Of a DNA stretch of 64,000 nucleotides, positions 25,773-35,494 are shown piece by piece; the stretch's first letter is position 1, and every line of letters begins with the position of its first letter. The position numbers and the translations under genes are program-made. Below the pieces are notes generated by a model. That model saw nothing but the letters and a program-made list of their open reading frames with translations. It was not told the origin of the DNA and made no database searches. The DNA is taken from contig JANXAF010000001.1 of the NCBI GenBank assembly GCA_025062045.1, positions 205,256 to 269,255 on the forward strand, read 5' to 3'. The stretch is from Thermodesulfobacteriota bacterium (GTDB lineage: Bacteria; Desulfobacterota; Syntrophorhabdia; Syntrophorhabdales; JANXAF01).

Positions 25773-28274
25773 TTAACTGTGGCCTATGTCAGTGAAGACC
25801 AAACATTCGTAAGGTCCAAGTCTTATGTGTAGACCCTTATTTATCAACTCTTCAGTTGAATACCGGTACTCTAAATTTTTTCTCTCGTCCCTAAGCACGG
25901 TATAAAGACCTTTTCTCTTTGAAATCCCAAGTGCGTCAGAGATTTTAACTTTGAGAAGATCTACCTTACCTGAAGTTTTCTTGACTTTTTTGGGAACAGA
26001 ACTCCTTATCCAGCCCGATGTGACTTTGTTTTTGTTATGGTAGATAACTAGTGCAGTTTTATCCCCTCTCGAGTTGGAATACACAAAGACATCTTCGTCT
26101 ATGCTTCCGTCATCTTTGACGAAATCGTAAAAAAAGAAGTTTTTCGTACTTGAGAAGAGTTGTCTATTCTTAAGAATGAAGAATATTTCCCTTTCGTGCC
26201 TTTTTACAAAGGCTTCGTTTTCTTCCTCATCAAGATAGGGTCTTTTGAACTCCATCCCGTATTTCTCTTTAAACCCTTCTATCTGGCCATGCCCGAACAT
26301 AGGAAGACCTGGAAGAGAAACCATCATAGTACAGACACCGAAATACTTATCGTTTAGGCCAAACTGCTCGTATGCTGTTTTCTCATCCGGATTCGTCATA
26401 AAGTTAACAAAACGTTTCAAAATTTCTGGATCGAATTTCAAAGTGTTCTTTATGATCTGTCTATACTTTGCATTTTCTTCATCTCTCAACATGTTCATAA
26501 AGGCACTGTTGTAAACTCGATCCATTCCTAATTCCTTTATAAAAAAACCTTCGAGAAGCCAAAAAGCCTCAGCTATGAGTAATGTCTCTGGACTTTCCTC
26601 TTTTACTTTTTTGACTACATCCTTCCAGAACTCGGAAGGCATATACTTGTCGAATTCCTCCTTTGTCATGGCAAACTCAGCCCTTGTGGGGATTGCACCG
26701 CCCTTTCCGGGTTCCGGAAACCATAGCCTCTGGTAGTGCATTTTTGTTAAAGTCATGGCGGCATCAAATCTGATAATGGGGAATTTTTTTGCAATCTCAA
26801 CTATCAATCCCAAAACCGCATCCCTTACATCTGGTATCAGGTAGTTGAGTTGTATTGTGTCGTTCCATGGCATCCCTGTTCCATCGTTACCGTGGTAGAT
26901 GTAGACCACTTCGCCTGTGGCTTTGTCTACTCTTTTACATACGACTGCCGCATCTGTTCTGTCATAGTAGTGGTCCTCTATGAATATTTCGAGGCCAGGG
27001 TCTAATGAAAGATTGTGAAGGGAGAATCTGTACCAAGGATACGGATTGTCGTATCTATAGATAAACCACTTCGGCTTCTCCACCATCCATTTTGAGTAAA
27101 TACCCATATGGTTGGGCACCATATCACATCCAAGTTTTATCCCGTGCTTTTCCGCTTTCCTTTTTAAATCCTCGTAGGCAGACTCACCCCCTAAGTCCTT
27201 TGCTACAACGTAATCGTATATGGAATATGCGGACGCAATAGCCTCTTTGTTTCCGCAAAGGTTCTTTATCATCTTGGAAGCAATGCTTCTTTCCCAGATA
27301 CCGATAAGCCAGATCCCATTTATGCCCCTCTCTCTCATAAGGAGAAGTTCTTCCTCCGGAATCTGATCGACTCTCTCAATTGGTCTACCGTATTTTTTGG
27401 AAAGCTGGGAAAGCCAAACGTGGGTATGCTTCGCAACCAAAACAAGACTTTCCATCCATTCTGGTTCTGGGATGAGTTCTGCCTCTTCCAATAGATGGGT
27501 ATAATCGTATACATCGTGCTTTTTCGGTTCCAAAAAGAAGAAAACCTTCTCTTCTTTTACAGAGTCGCTACCTTTTTTCAGCTTGAGGAGAAGGTCCCCT
27601 AAAAGGTATCCCCAGTTTTTCACTATGTAACCTATTTGTCCATCCAGTGAGTGAGGTTCGTGATCGATCGGACTTAAAAGCATCTGTAGAAGGTTTTGTT
27701 TTAATGGACCGAACGGTTCCTGATTGTCGAAAAAGTCTTTGGTCTCTTTTATAACTTTGAGATACTCGCTTTCCCTTTTTAATATCTCATCGCTTATAAA
27801 ATCACTCAGGAAAGAAAAGGCAGGATTTATGTTTTCGAGCCAAAGAACGAGAATCTCTTCAAGGATAAGCTCTCTTTTTTTTGGATCGATCTTTAATCCT
27901 TCTAAATATTCCTTTTCCGTAATGTCACCAAGGTATACCGGAGACGGAGGAAACTCACGGACAAAAAGAGAAAAAAGATGCTCAATGACTGTCTTTCCCA
28001 GTTTTTCCACAAGAAAATGATAAAGTTCCTCGAATACAGTCTCCTTCACATCTTTTCTATAAAGCGAGATTACATAATGGAGAACTTCAACAATCACTCC
28101 GACCGTAAAGACATGGCCAGGCTTGAGGTTCTTTTTTGTTTTTTCGTTGTATTCATAAACGAAATTCTTGGTCGCTGAAAGATCAGCAAAGACTATATTT
28201 CCAGAAAGAGAATAAAGTTGCCTGTCAAAACGTAAAAGATCGCGCATCTTTTTCGAAATGTGAAATTCTCTCAT
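25773..28274 (-). CDS. GH13 alpha-amylase-family enzyme with helical N-terminal region
   Basis: 833 residues. About 300 N-terminal residues are mostly helical and match nothing I recognise. The GH13 barrel follows: INGIWLIGIWERS (beta2-beta3 region), GCDMVPNHMGIYSKW (conserved region I), PIIRFDAAMTLTKMHYQRLW (region II, catalytic nucleophile Asp in RFDAA), LLIAEAFWLLEGFF (region III, acid/base Glu) and FMTNPDEKTAYEQFG (region IV Asp, with NPDE in place of the usual NHDE). The catalytic set is present, so it is probably active on an alpha-glucan, trehalose or maltosyl compound. It overlaps livF of operon 2 by 4 nt, an unusual partner. No signal peptide: cytoplasmic. Confidence 0.85.
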   Translation of the reverse strand: MREFHISKKMRDLLRFDRQLYSLSGNIVFADLSATKNFVYEYNEKTKKNLKPGHVFTVGVIVEVLHYVISLYRKDVKETVFEELYHFLVEKLGKTVIEHLFSLFVREFPPSPVYLGDITEKEYLEGLKIDPKKRELILEEILVLWLENINPAFSFLSDFISDEILKRESEYLKVIKETKDFFDNQEPFGPLKQNLLQMLLSPIDHEPHSLDGQIGYIVKNWGYLLGDLLLKLKKGSDSVKEEKVFFFLEPKKHDVYDYTHLLEEAELIPEPEWMESLVLVAKHTHVWLSQLSKKYGRPIERVDQIPEEELLLMRERGINGIWLIGIWERSIASKMIKNLCGNKEAIASAYSIYDYVVAKDLGGESAYEDLKRKAEKHGIKLGCDMVPNHMGIYSKWMVEKPKWFIYRYDNPYPWYRFSLHNLSLDPGLEIFIEDHYYDRTDAAVVCKRVDKATGEVVYIYHGNDGTGMPWNDTIQLNYLIPDVRDAVLGLIVEIAKKFPIIRFDAAMTLTKMHYQRLWFPEPGKGGAIPTRAEFAMTKEEFDKYMPSEFWKDVVKKVKEESPETLLIAEAFWLLEGFFIKELGMDRVYNSAFMNMLRDEENAKYRQIIKNTLKFDPEILKRFVNFMTNPDEKTAYEQFGLNDKYFGVCTMMVSLPGLPMFGHGQIEGFKEKYGMEFKRPYLDEEENEAFVKRHEREIFFILKNRQLFSSTKNFFFYDFVKDDGSIDEDVFVYSNSRGDKTALVIYHNKNKVTSGWIRSSVPKKVKKTSGKVDLLKVKISDALGISKRKGLYTVLRDERKNLEYRYSTEELINKGLHIRLGPYECLVFTDIGHS

Positions 28275-28978
28275 AAACCTAGATAAGCTTCCACAACTTT
28301 TGGATTAGTTTTTAATTCCGAGGATACTCCTTCCATGAAGACCCTTCCGTTTTCTAAAATATAGACCCTTTTAGAAACATCTAGCGCAATGTGAGCGTTC
28401 TGTTCTACCAAAACTATAGAGATTTCACTTTCCCTTTGTATCTTTTTTAGGAGCGAGAATATCTCTTCTGTTATAACGGGGGAGAGCCCCATCGACGGTT
28501 CGTCAAGTAAAAGGACCTTAGGAGAACCCATAAGGGCCCTCCCAATGGCAAGCATCTGTTGTTCCCCTCCTGAGAGTGTCCCTGCGAGTTGTTTAAGTCT
28601 CTCTCTTAGTCTAGGAAAAGTGGTAAGGACGATTTCCAAAAGCTCTGACTTTTTCTTTTTGTCTTTAATGAGATAACCACCGAGATCGAGATTTTCGAAG
28701 ACCGTCAGATTGGAAAACACTCTTCTTCCCTCGGGGACCATAACTATTCCCCTCTTTACGATCTCATAGGGTTTTAAATTGACTATGCTTTTTCCTTCAA
28801 ATGTTATGTCACCAGTTTTTGGCTTTATTAGTCCGGCGATGGTTCTCAAAAGGGTTGTCTTTCCCGCACCGTTTGCGCCTATTATGGCTACCGTCTCCAA
28901 CCTCCCAACACTTATCGAGAGCTGATCTATGGCTTTTATGACTTCATAGTAGACTTCTATTTTTTTTACCTCAAGCAT
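28271..28978 (-). CDS. livF: Liv-type ABC transporter ATPase LivF (operon 2)
   Basis: About 235-residue ABC ATPase: Walker A IGANGAGKTTLLRTI, GIVMVPEGRRVFSNLTVFENL (LivF hallmark), signature TLSGGEQQMLAIGRALM, Walker B VLLLDEPSMGLSP, LVEQNAHIAL. The ATG at 28978 after GGAAG is preferred to a TTG at 28993. Fifth gene of operon 2, overlapping livG before it and the GH13 gene after it. Confidence 0.93.
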   Translation of the reverse strand: MLEVKKIEVYYEVIKAIDQLSISVGRLETVAIIGANGAGKTTLLRTIAGLIKPKTGDITFEGKSIVNLKPYEIVKRGIVMVPEGRRVFSNLTVFENLDLGGYLIKDKKKKSELLEIVLTTFPRLRERLKQLAGTLSGGEQQMLAIGRALMGSPKVLLLDEPSMGLSPVITEEIFSLLKKIQRESEISIVLVEQNAHIALDVSKRVYILENGRVFMEGVSSELKTNPKVVEAYLGL

Positions 28979-29741
28979 CGAAGTTTCTTCCAAGATATGC
29001 TTCTATAACCCTTCTATCCCTCCTTACCTCTTCGGGTTTACCCTCCATGATTTTCTCACCGAAATCCATAACCATGATCCTTTCCGATATTCTCATCAAC
29101 AAGTCCATCTGGTGCTCAATAATAATGATCGTGAGAGAGTATCTATCTCTAATCTCTAGAAGGAGTTTACTGAGATCAGAAATCTCTTTCGGGTTCATTC
29201 CCGCACCAGGTTCATCTGCTAAAATAAGCTCCGGTTCAGTGATCAGTGCCCTTGCTAGCTCTAGCTTTCTCTGCTCGCCATATGGAAGGCTTGACGCAAT
29301 CGTATCTTTTTTTTTGAGTAGACCGAAGAAATCCAAAATTTCATCTACTTTCTTTTCAGCCTCTTTCTCTTTTTTCAAATACGAGTATGTTCTAAAAAGG
29401 GCGGAGAAAAGACTGTAATTGCTTTTGGCGAATGCCCCTAGTGAAACGTTTTCATAGACAGTTAAATTTTTAAAAAGCCTCAAATTTTGGAATGTTCTTG
29501 AAATTCCAAGACGCGCAATTGCATACGGTTTAAGCCCTCCAAGTTCTAAGCCCTTGAACTTGATTGAACCTTCCTCTGCTCTATAAATCCCCGTTATCAA
29601 GTTAAAAAGCGTAGTCTTTCCGGCTCCGTTGGGACCCATTATTCCAAATACTTCTCCTTTCTTTACGGAGAAGCTCACCCTATCCACAGCCCTTAACCCT
29701 CCGAAACTCTTTTTAACATTGACAACTTCAAGGATGTTCAT
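28971..29741 (-). CDS. livG: Liv-type ABC transporter ATPase LivG (operon 2)
   Basis: 256-residue ABC ATPase: Walker A MGPNGAGKTTLFNLI, LivG hallmark ISRTFQNLRLFKNLTVYENV, signature LPYGEQRKLELARALI, Walker B LILADEPGAGMNP, and IIIEHQMDLLMRI. Overlaps livM by 4 nt. The signature is LPYGEQ rather than LSGGQ, as is usual for LivG. Confidence 0.94.
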   Translation of the reverse strand: MNILEVVNVKKSFGGLRAVDRVSFSVKKGEVFGIMGPNGAGKTTLFNLITGIYRAEEGSIKFKGLELGGLKPYAIARLGISRTFQNLRLFKNLTVYENVSLGAFAKSNYSLFSALFRTYSYLKKEKEAEKKVDEILDFFGLLKKKDTIASSLPYGEQRKLELARALITEPELILADEPGAGMNPKEISDLSKLLLEIRDRYSLTIIIIEHQMDLLMRISERIMVMDFGEKIMEGKPEEVRRDRRVIEAYLGRNFDA

Positions 29742-30676
29742 CCGTATTTTTTTCCTAAAATACCCTGAGGTCTAAACATCATTATCAGGATAAGAAAAAT
29801 CGGTATGAACACCCATCTAAGCTCAAGTACTTCGTCAGGAAGGATTATCCTCAGTCCTTCTATGAAACCGACCCAAAGAAGTGAAACGTATACCGTTCCA
29901 TTTATGCTTCCCATCCCTCCTATTATCACTATCATGAGAAAATCGATCGATCTTAGAATGTCAAAATTGGAAGGATGGAGAAAACAGTAAAGATTCGCAT
30001 AAAGCGCACCTCCGCATCCCGCAAGAAAGCACCCGTATGTGAAAGCGAGTAACTTCATCCTGGGAGTATTGATCCCCAAAGATAGGGAGGCAAGCTCATC
30101 CTCCTTTATCGATTTTAAGAAAAGGCCGTATGAAGAACTGACTAGATTGCGGGTCATAATATGTAAAACTGTGGCAAAAAAGAACGATATTTCCAGAGTG
30201 GTCAATTTTGGAATCCCAGAGAACCCTCTCGATCCTCCCAAAACTTCTATAACCCTGTCGGAATTATCAAGGAGTACTCTAACGAGTGTTCCAAAACCCA
30301 AAGTGGCAATTGCTAAAAAATCCTCTTTAAGCCTCAATATGGGTATGCCTATAAGACAAGCACATGCTCCACTTACAAGACCAGAAATGATGACGATTGG
30401 GATAAAATATAACGATCCGTCGATGCTCAATGACTTAGTAATAAAGGCACTCACATATCCGCCTATTCCATAAAAGGCCGCATGTCCTAGCGAGAATTGG
30501 CCCGTATATCCGTAAATAACATTAAGACCTTGGGCTGCAATCATAACTATTGTGGCGTAAATGATTATCTGCTGAATGTATGGGCTGACCCATCCGGTGA
30601 GAAAAAGAAGCTTTAAAGACGCGTATATTACGATAATTTTAACTAATGTACTTTTTGCCTCGCTGAAAAGTTTCAT
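29738..30676 (-). CDS. livM: Liv-type ABC permease LivM (operon 2)
   Basis: 312-residue polytopic protein. QGLNVIYGYTGQFSLGHAAFYGIGGY, LRLKEDFLAIATLGFGTLVRV, FLKSIKEDELASLSLGIN (coupling loop) and IIGGMGSINGTVYVSLLW are LivM landmarks, and it ends FRPQGILGKKYG. Overlaps livH and livG by 4 nt each. Confidence 0.94.
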   Translation of the reverse strand: MKLFSEAKSTLVKIIVIYASLKLLFLTGWVSPYIQQIIIYATIVMIAAQGLNVIYGYTGQFSLGHAAFYGIGGYVSAFITKSLSIDGSLYFIPIVIISGLVSGACACLIGIPILRLKEDFLAIATLGFGTLVRVLLDNSDRVIEVLGGSRGFSGIPKLTTLEISFFFATVLHIMTRNLVSSSYGLFLKSIKEDELASLSLGINTPRMKLLAFTYGCFLAGCGGALYANLYCFLHPSNFDILRSIDFLMIVIIGGMGSINGTVYVSLLWVGFIEGLRIILPDEVLELRWVFIPIFLILIMMFRPQGILGKKYG

Positions 30677-31563
30677 ACTTTTTCCACGATTCTTCCGAAA
30701 AACCCGTTGGGCCTTATAAGAAGGACAAAAATAAGAATGAGGAAAATGAACGCATCCCTCAAAGTCGACGATATGAAGGCAGAAACAAAAACCTCAGATA
30801 CTCCTATCACCAGTCCACCGAGGACTGCGCCATGGATCGCTCCTATTCCTCCTAATACTGCTGCTATAAAGGATTTTATTCCGGGCATAATTCCCATGAA
30901 AACGTTTATCTGGGGATAGGCGATCCCATATAAGATGCCTCCGATTCCCGCAAGAGATGCACCCACAACAAACGTAAAAGAGATTATCCTATCCACATCT
31001 ATACCCATAATGGAGGCTACTTCTCTGTCCTCTGAGATGGCCCTCATAGCTCGCCCATATTTTGTTTTATAAACAAGGATGTAAAGAGCAACCAGGGACA
31101 AAAACGTGGTAAAAAAAATCGTTACCTGGACGTTCGTGATACTTACGATTTTTAAGTTATAGGCCTTCACCTCGAAAGGCCTTGGAAAGGCGATATAGTC
31201 AGGTCCGAACATCTGCTTAAGACTTAAAAAATACTCAAGAAAAAGGGAAACACCAACAGCTGTGATAAGTAGAGAGATTCTCGGAGCATTTCTTAAAGGT
31301 TTATAGGCTATCTTTTCAATCGAATAACCTAGAATTGACGTTACAAGCATGGTGATGAAAAAGACTAAAAAAAGCGGGATCTTTGTCTTCGCCAGCAAAA
31401 AATAGCCGGTAAACGCTCCAACCATAAAAACGTCACCATGCGCAAAATTTATGAGCCTTAGAACCCCGTAGACCATCGTGTAGCCCAAAGCGATCAGTGC
31501 GTAAACGGAGCCGAGCTGAAGCCCGTTTACACACTGATCAAGGATGTAGAGAAGCGTTTCCAT
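30673..31563 (-). CDS. livH: Liv-type ABC permease LivH (operon 2)
   Basis: 296-residue permease. GSVYALIALGYTMVYGVLRLINFAHGD at the N-terminus, AMRAISEDREVASIMGID in the coupling loop and GGIGAIHGAVLGGLVIGVSE are typical LivH segments. It begins directly after the stop codon of the binding-protein gene. Confidence 0.94.
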   Translation of the reverse strand: METLLYILDQCVNGLQLGSVYALIALGYTMVYGVLRLINFAHGDVFMVGAFTGYFLLAKTKIPLFLVFFITMLVTSILGYSIEKIAYKPLRNAPRISLLITAVGVSLFLEYFLSLKQMFGPDYIAFPRPFEVKAYNLKIVSITNVQVTIFFTTFLSLVALYILVYKTKYGRAMRAISEDREVASIMGIDVDRIISFTFVVGASLAGIGGILYGIAYPQINVFMGIMPGIKSFIAAVLGGIGAIHGAVLGGLVIGVSEVFVSAFISSTLRDAFIFLILIFVLLIRPNGFFGRIVEKV

Positions 31564-32685
31564 TTAGGGATTAATCGTTGTTACGTACTGGATCCTGTCT
31601 TTTTCTATTTTAAGGATAACTACGGATTTCACGGCGTCTCCATTTTTATCAAAATTTATCCTTCCCGTTACACCGTCAAAGTTCTTCATAGCAACCAGTG
31701 CCTTTCTAATCTCTTCTCCCTCTAAACTTTTGGCACTGTCTATGGCTTTAAGAAGGATAGAAGTAGCGTCGTAGGTTAAAGCGGCAAGGGCGTCCGGAAC
31801 AGTGTTATGCTTCTCTTTATATTTCTTTATGAACTTTTCTGCAACAGGGTCCTTCCTCTCGGGAGAGTAGTGATTTGTAAAATAACCCCCCACTATCGCA
31901 TCCTTCGCTATCTTTAAAAGCTCGGGGGAGTCCCAACCATCTCCACCTATGAGGACTGATTTAAGACCCTTTTCCCTTATCTGCTTTGCGATAAGACCCA
32001 CCTTGTTGTAGTAATCGGGAAGGAATATGACGTCAGGCTTTTTCAGTGCGATCTTCGTGATAAGGGCGGAAAAATCGACGTCATCTTTTTGGTAGGATTC
32101 GTAGGCTACAATTTTTCCGCCTCCTTTCTTAAATTTTTCGCTGAAAAATTCCGCAAGCCCCTTCGAGTAATCGTTCCCAACATCGTAAAGGACTGCCGCC
32201 TGCTTAGCTTTTAGTTCGTTGAGGGCGAAGGTTGCGGCCACACTCCCTTGGAAAGGATCAATAAAACAGGCGCGGAAAACGTAAGGCTTTCTCTTTCCGT
32301 CCTGAACAGTGACTTTAGGGTTAGTGGCAGTTCCGGTTACCATCGGAACTCTGTTATTGTTAGCAACCTCACTTACAGGGATAGCAACCTTGGATGTTAA
32401 TGGACCAACAATGCCTCGGACCTTGTCTTGAGTTATGAGCTTTAATGCTGCGTTGGTTCCCTCGGTCGGATCGTTCTTGTCGTCAGCTATTTGGGTTTCA
32501 AGCCTATACTTTCCCTTCTCTTTGTATTCTTCGCAAGCAAGCATAAAACCATTCCTTGCCGATTCGCCGAAAGTTTTTACGTCTCCTGTAAGGGGCGCTA
32601 TAAGACCGATTTTGACAGTCTCTTTAGCATACGCAAAAGCCGAAATTAAAAAAATTAAAAGAATGGCAAACCTTAAAGATTTCAT
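31564..32685 (-). CDS. livK: Branched-chain amino acid-type binding protein LivK (operon 2)
   Basis: 373 residues with signal peptide MKSLRFAILLIFLISAFAYA, then VKIGLIAPLTGDVKTFGESARNGFMLA, the classic LivK opening, and AVLYDVGNDYSKGLAEFF in the hinge region. Normal length for the family. The order livK-livH-livM-livG-livF is the standard one, and unlike operon 1 there is no acyl-CoA ligase, so leucine/isoleucine/valine-type substrates fit better here (inference). Shine-Dalgarno AAGGAGG is strong. Confidence 0.92.
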   Translation of the reverse strand: MKSLRFAILLIFLISAFAYAKETVKIGLIAPLTGDVKTFGESARNGFMLACEEYKEKGKYRLETQIADDKNDPTEGTNAALKLITQDKVRGIVGPLTSKVAIPVSEVANNNRVPMVTGTATNPKVTVQDGKRKPYVFRACFIDPFQGSVAATFALNELKAKQAAVLYDVGNDYSKGLAEFFSEKFKKGGGKIVAYESYQKDDVDFSALITKIALKKPDVIFLPDYYNKVGLIAKQIREKGLKSVLIGGDGWDSPELLKIAKDAIVGGYFTNHYSPERKDPVAEKFIKKYKEKHNTVPDALAALTYDATSILLKAIDSAKSLEGEEIRKALVAMKNFDGVTGRINFDKNGDAVKSVVILKIEKDRIQYVTTINP

Positions 32686-32714
32686 CCGTACCTCCTTTTT
32701 GGTTTTTTGTTTGA

Positions 32715-32743
32715 ATTTAAGGATAAATTAAACTTGGTGTCAG
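32715..32743 (-). promoter_or_regulatory. Possible promoter of Liv operon 2
   Basis: On the minus strand CTGACA (32738-32743), 17-nt spacer, TTAAAT (32715-32720). Both boxes differ from consensus, so this is only a candidate. The leader to livK would be about 25 nt. Confidence 0.35.
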
Positions 32744-32804
32744 TGTAAAGTGGTGAGATGACTTTTTTCTTTTGGGCGAAAATTTTGTGATATTATATGG
32801 CTAC

Positions 32805-34076
32805 ATGGAACTTGAGATTCTCCTTATCCTTGTTTTAATAGTCCTAAACGGCATATTTTCCGCAGGTGAGATATCGACTATCTCCGTCCAAAAAAGCAAA
32901 CTCAAATCAATGGTAAAAGAAAAGAAGGACAAAGCTGCGGAGATGGTCCTTAACACTAGGGAAAATCCAGAAAAATTTTTGTCTTCCGTGCAAATTGGGA
33001 TAACACTATTTGGGACTTTGGCATCCTCGCTTTCTGGTATTATTGCTGTTGAAAGACTCAAACCCTTCCTCAAACCTTACTTTGGAGCTTTTTCTGAGTC
33101 AGTTTCGCTTGCCATCGCAGTGATTTTCATGACCTATCTCTTTTTAGTATTTGGGGAGCTTGTTCCAAAATCTATAGCTCTAAGTTACAGAGAGAGGGTC
33201 GCAAAAAAGACGGTCCCTTTTATCCTCTTTACATCAAAGCTCTTCTTCTTTTTTGTCGCTCTTTTGAGCCTTTCCACAAAGGCAGTGCTTAAACTTTTCC
33301 ACATCAAAAATACAGACGATAGCATAAGCGAAGGAGAGATAAAGCTTATGATCGAAGAGAGCAGGCGAAAGGGGGTTATAGACAAAACCGAGGAAGAGAT
33401 CTTTCACGGTGTTTTCAAATTTGCAAAAAAGTCGGTAAAGGAGATAATGGTTCCCAAGCCAAGGGTTTACAGTGTTGACTTAAAAAGTTCTCCGGATGAG
33501 ATTCTAAACTACATAGTGGAAAACGAATTTTCCCGTTACCCCGTATATCAAGACGACAAAGACAATATAGTTGGGGTTGTTTACTATAAAGACATAATGA
33601 GGGAAGTTCAAAAAACCGGTACCTTCCATCTCGAAAAGATAATGAAAAAACCGTACTTCGTTCCAGATACCATGGAGATAAGCAAGCTTTTCAAGGAAAT
33701 GCAGAGAAGGCACATCCACATGGCCATAGTCGTCAACGAGTATGGGATAAACGTGGGGATAGTCTCACTAGAGGATATCATGGAGGAGATCTTCGGAGAG
33801 ATAATGGACGAGACGGATGTGGAAGAGGACATAGAGAGGTTGAAAAACGGCTCCTACATGGTTGATGGTTCAACCGCAATAGAAGATATAAACGAAGCGC
33901 TAAAACTGGACCTGCCCGAATCGCCAGACTATGAAACTGTGGGAGGTTTTATATTAAAAAGCCTCGGAGAGATACCGAAGGGGGGAGAGGTCCTTTTACA
34001 CGGGAAATTTAAACTTACAGTGCTAGGCACTGATGGAAGGCGAATTTTAAAAGTCAAGATAGAACCGATCGAATGA
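32805..34076 (+). CDS. CNNM/CorC-like membrane protein with CBS pair
   Basis: About 423 residues: N-terminal CNNM (DUF21) membrane domain (LILVLIVLNGIFSAGEISTIS; LVFGELVPKSIAL), a tandem CBS pair (VKEIMVPKPRVYSVDL; ILNYIVENEFSRYPVYQ; HIHMAIVVNEYGINVGIVSLEDIMEEIFGEI), and a C-terminal CorC_HlyC domain (YETVGGFILKSLGEIP). Members are linked to Mg2+ or Co2+ homeostasis or transport. The ATG at 32805 is preferred over TTG at 32772; a TATTAT box 8-13 nt before it means the message may be leaderless. Overlaps the following glycosyltransferase gene by 4 nt. Confidence 0.9.
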   Translation: MELEILLILVLIVLNGIFSAGEISTISVQKSKLKSMVKEKKDKAAEMVLNTRENPEKFLSSVQIGITLFGTLASSLSGIIAVERLKPFLKPYFGAFSESVSLAIAVIFMTYLFLVFGELVPKSIALSYRERVAKKTVPFILFTSKLFFFFVALLSLSTKAVLKLFHIKNTDDSISEGEIKLMIEESRRKGVIDKTEEEIFHGVFKFAKKSVKEIMVPKPRVYSVDLKSSPDEILNYIVENEFSRYPVYQDDKDNIVGVVYYKDIMREVQKTGTFHLEKIMKKPYFVPDTMEISKLFKEMQRRHIHMAIVVNEYGINVGIVSLEDIMEEIFGEIMDETDVEEDIERLKNGSYMVDGSTAIEDINEALKLDLPESPDYETVGGFILKSLGEIPKGGEVLLHGKFKLTVLGTDGRRILKVKIEPIE

Positions 34077-35494
34077 GGCCTTTAACTTTAGTTATTCTTC
34101 CAAGCTTTCTGGGAAAAGAGGCCAAAGATGACGATTTACCTCTAAATAGAGATGCCTTCCAGGATGTCAAAATTGTAAGTCGGGCCAACCCTTTGGAGAA
34201 AATTTTAAAAGAGATAAGGACCGATTACTTTTTTGTGGCCTACGAGGGAGAAAAAGTTGAGATCTCTGAGTATGGGATCTCAGAACTATTAAAGAAGATT
34301 GAACTCAAAGATGCAGGCATTGTTTATTCTGATTACATTTGCGAAAAAAAGAGATTCCAATTAAACGACTACCTTCTCGGAAGTTGTCGAGATGATTTCG
34401 ATTTTGGAAGTCTTATGGTTTTTTCAACGGAGAAGGTAAGGGCCGTCCTTAAAAAGTACGGAAATTTAAGTTACGAAAAGTATGGCGCATTTTACGATCT
34501 AAGACTCAAGCTATCGATCGATTATCCCATAGTTAGAGTTGCAAAACCCCTCTACGAGGTGAAAGCGAAAAGATTGAGATCTCCAAAAGAGGCCATCTTT
34601 TTCTATGTCGACCCTGAGAACCTTAATTACCAACTGGAGATGGAGAAAATCTTTACGCGTTATTTAAAAAAGATAGGGGCTTACATCCCGCATGAGAGAC
34701 TAAAAACTGTTGAGGATACCCAGTGGCAGGGGCCTTACTTAGCCACCGTTGTAATACCTGTGAAGAACAGGGAAAAGACAATATTAGAGGCCCTAAAAAG
34801 CGCTTTGGCGCAAAAGACTGACTTTCCGTTTAACATAATCGTAGTCGATAACCACTCTACCGATAGAACAGGAGAAATCGTAGACGAGTTTTCGAAAAGA
34901 CACAAAAACATCACAAGGATCGTTCCCACATCTTTGCGCCTAAAAATTGGAGGGTGCTGGAATGAGGCAATAAACCATCCTCTATGTGGAAAGTATGCGA
35001 TACAACTTGACTCGGACGACCTCTACGACCGATCTGACACTCTTCAGGTTCTCGTAGATAATTTAAGAAAGGGAAAGTATGCCATGGTTGTGGGATCCTA
35101 TAGGACAGTAGACGAGGAACTACGGGAGATTCCACCTTATATCGTAGATCACAAAGAATGGACAGAGACCAACGGACACAATAATCTTCTCAGGGTTGGC
35201 GGTATTGGAGCGCCGAGGGCATTTGTGACGCGTATTCTCAGGAAATTCAAGTTTAAAAATCTCTCTTACGGTGAAGACTACGCCATGGCCCTTCGGATAT
35301 CCAGGGAGTACAGAATCGGTAGGATCTATGAACCTTTATACATGGCAAGAAGGTGGGCAGGCAATACGGATTCGAACATAGATCACGAAGGACTGAGGGT
35401 TCTTTTAAGCATAAAAGACAAAATAAGGACACATGAACTAGAAGAGAGGATAAAAATGTGTAGGTCCGATCCTAAGATCTCTGATCAGAAGTAG
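34073..35494 (+). CDS. Glycosyltransferase family 2 with a second, N-terminal GT-A-like domain
   Basis: 473 residues. From about residue 220 it is a GT2 enzyme: LATVVIPVKNREKTILEALKSAL, NIIVVDNHSTDRTGEIVDE, and the DxD-type motif IQLDSDDLY. The first ~200 residues look like the second half of another GT-A fold (GIVYSDYICEKKRFQLNDY and LLGSCRDDFDFGSLMVFS) and may be a degenerate or donor-binding module. Sugar and acceptor unknown. Overlaps the CNNM gene by 4 nt and the convergent transglutaminase gene by 23 nt. Confidence 0.85.
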   Translation: MRPLTLVILPSFLGKEAKDDDLPLNRDAFQDVKIVSRANPLEKILKEIRTDYFFVAYEGEKVEISEYGISELLKKIELKDAGIVYSDYICEKKRFQLNDYLLGSCRDDFDFGSLMVFSTEKVRAVLKKYGNLSYEKYGAFYDLRLKLSIDYPIVRVAKPLYEVKAKRLRSPKEAIFFYVDPENLNYQLEMEKIFTRYLKKIGAYIPHERLKTVEDTQWQGPYLATVVIPVKNREKTILEALKSALAQKTDFPFNIIVVDNHSTDRTGEIVDEFSKRHKNITRIVPTSLRLKIGGCWNEAINHPLCGKYAIQLDSDDLYDRSDTLQVLVDNLRKGKYAMVVGSYRTVDEELREIPPYIVDHKEWTETNGHNNLLRVGGIGAPRAFVTRILRKFKFKNLSYGEDYAMALRISREYRIGRIYEPLYMARRWAGNTDSNIDHEGLRVLLSIKDKIRTHELEERIKMCRSDPKISDQK

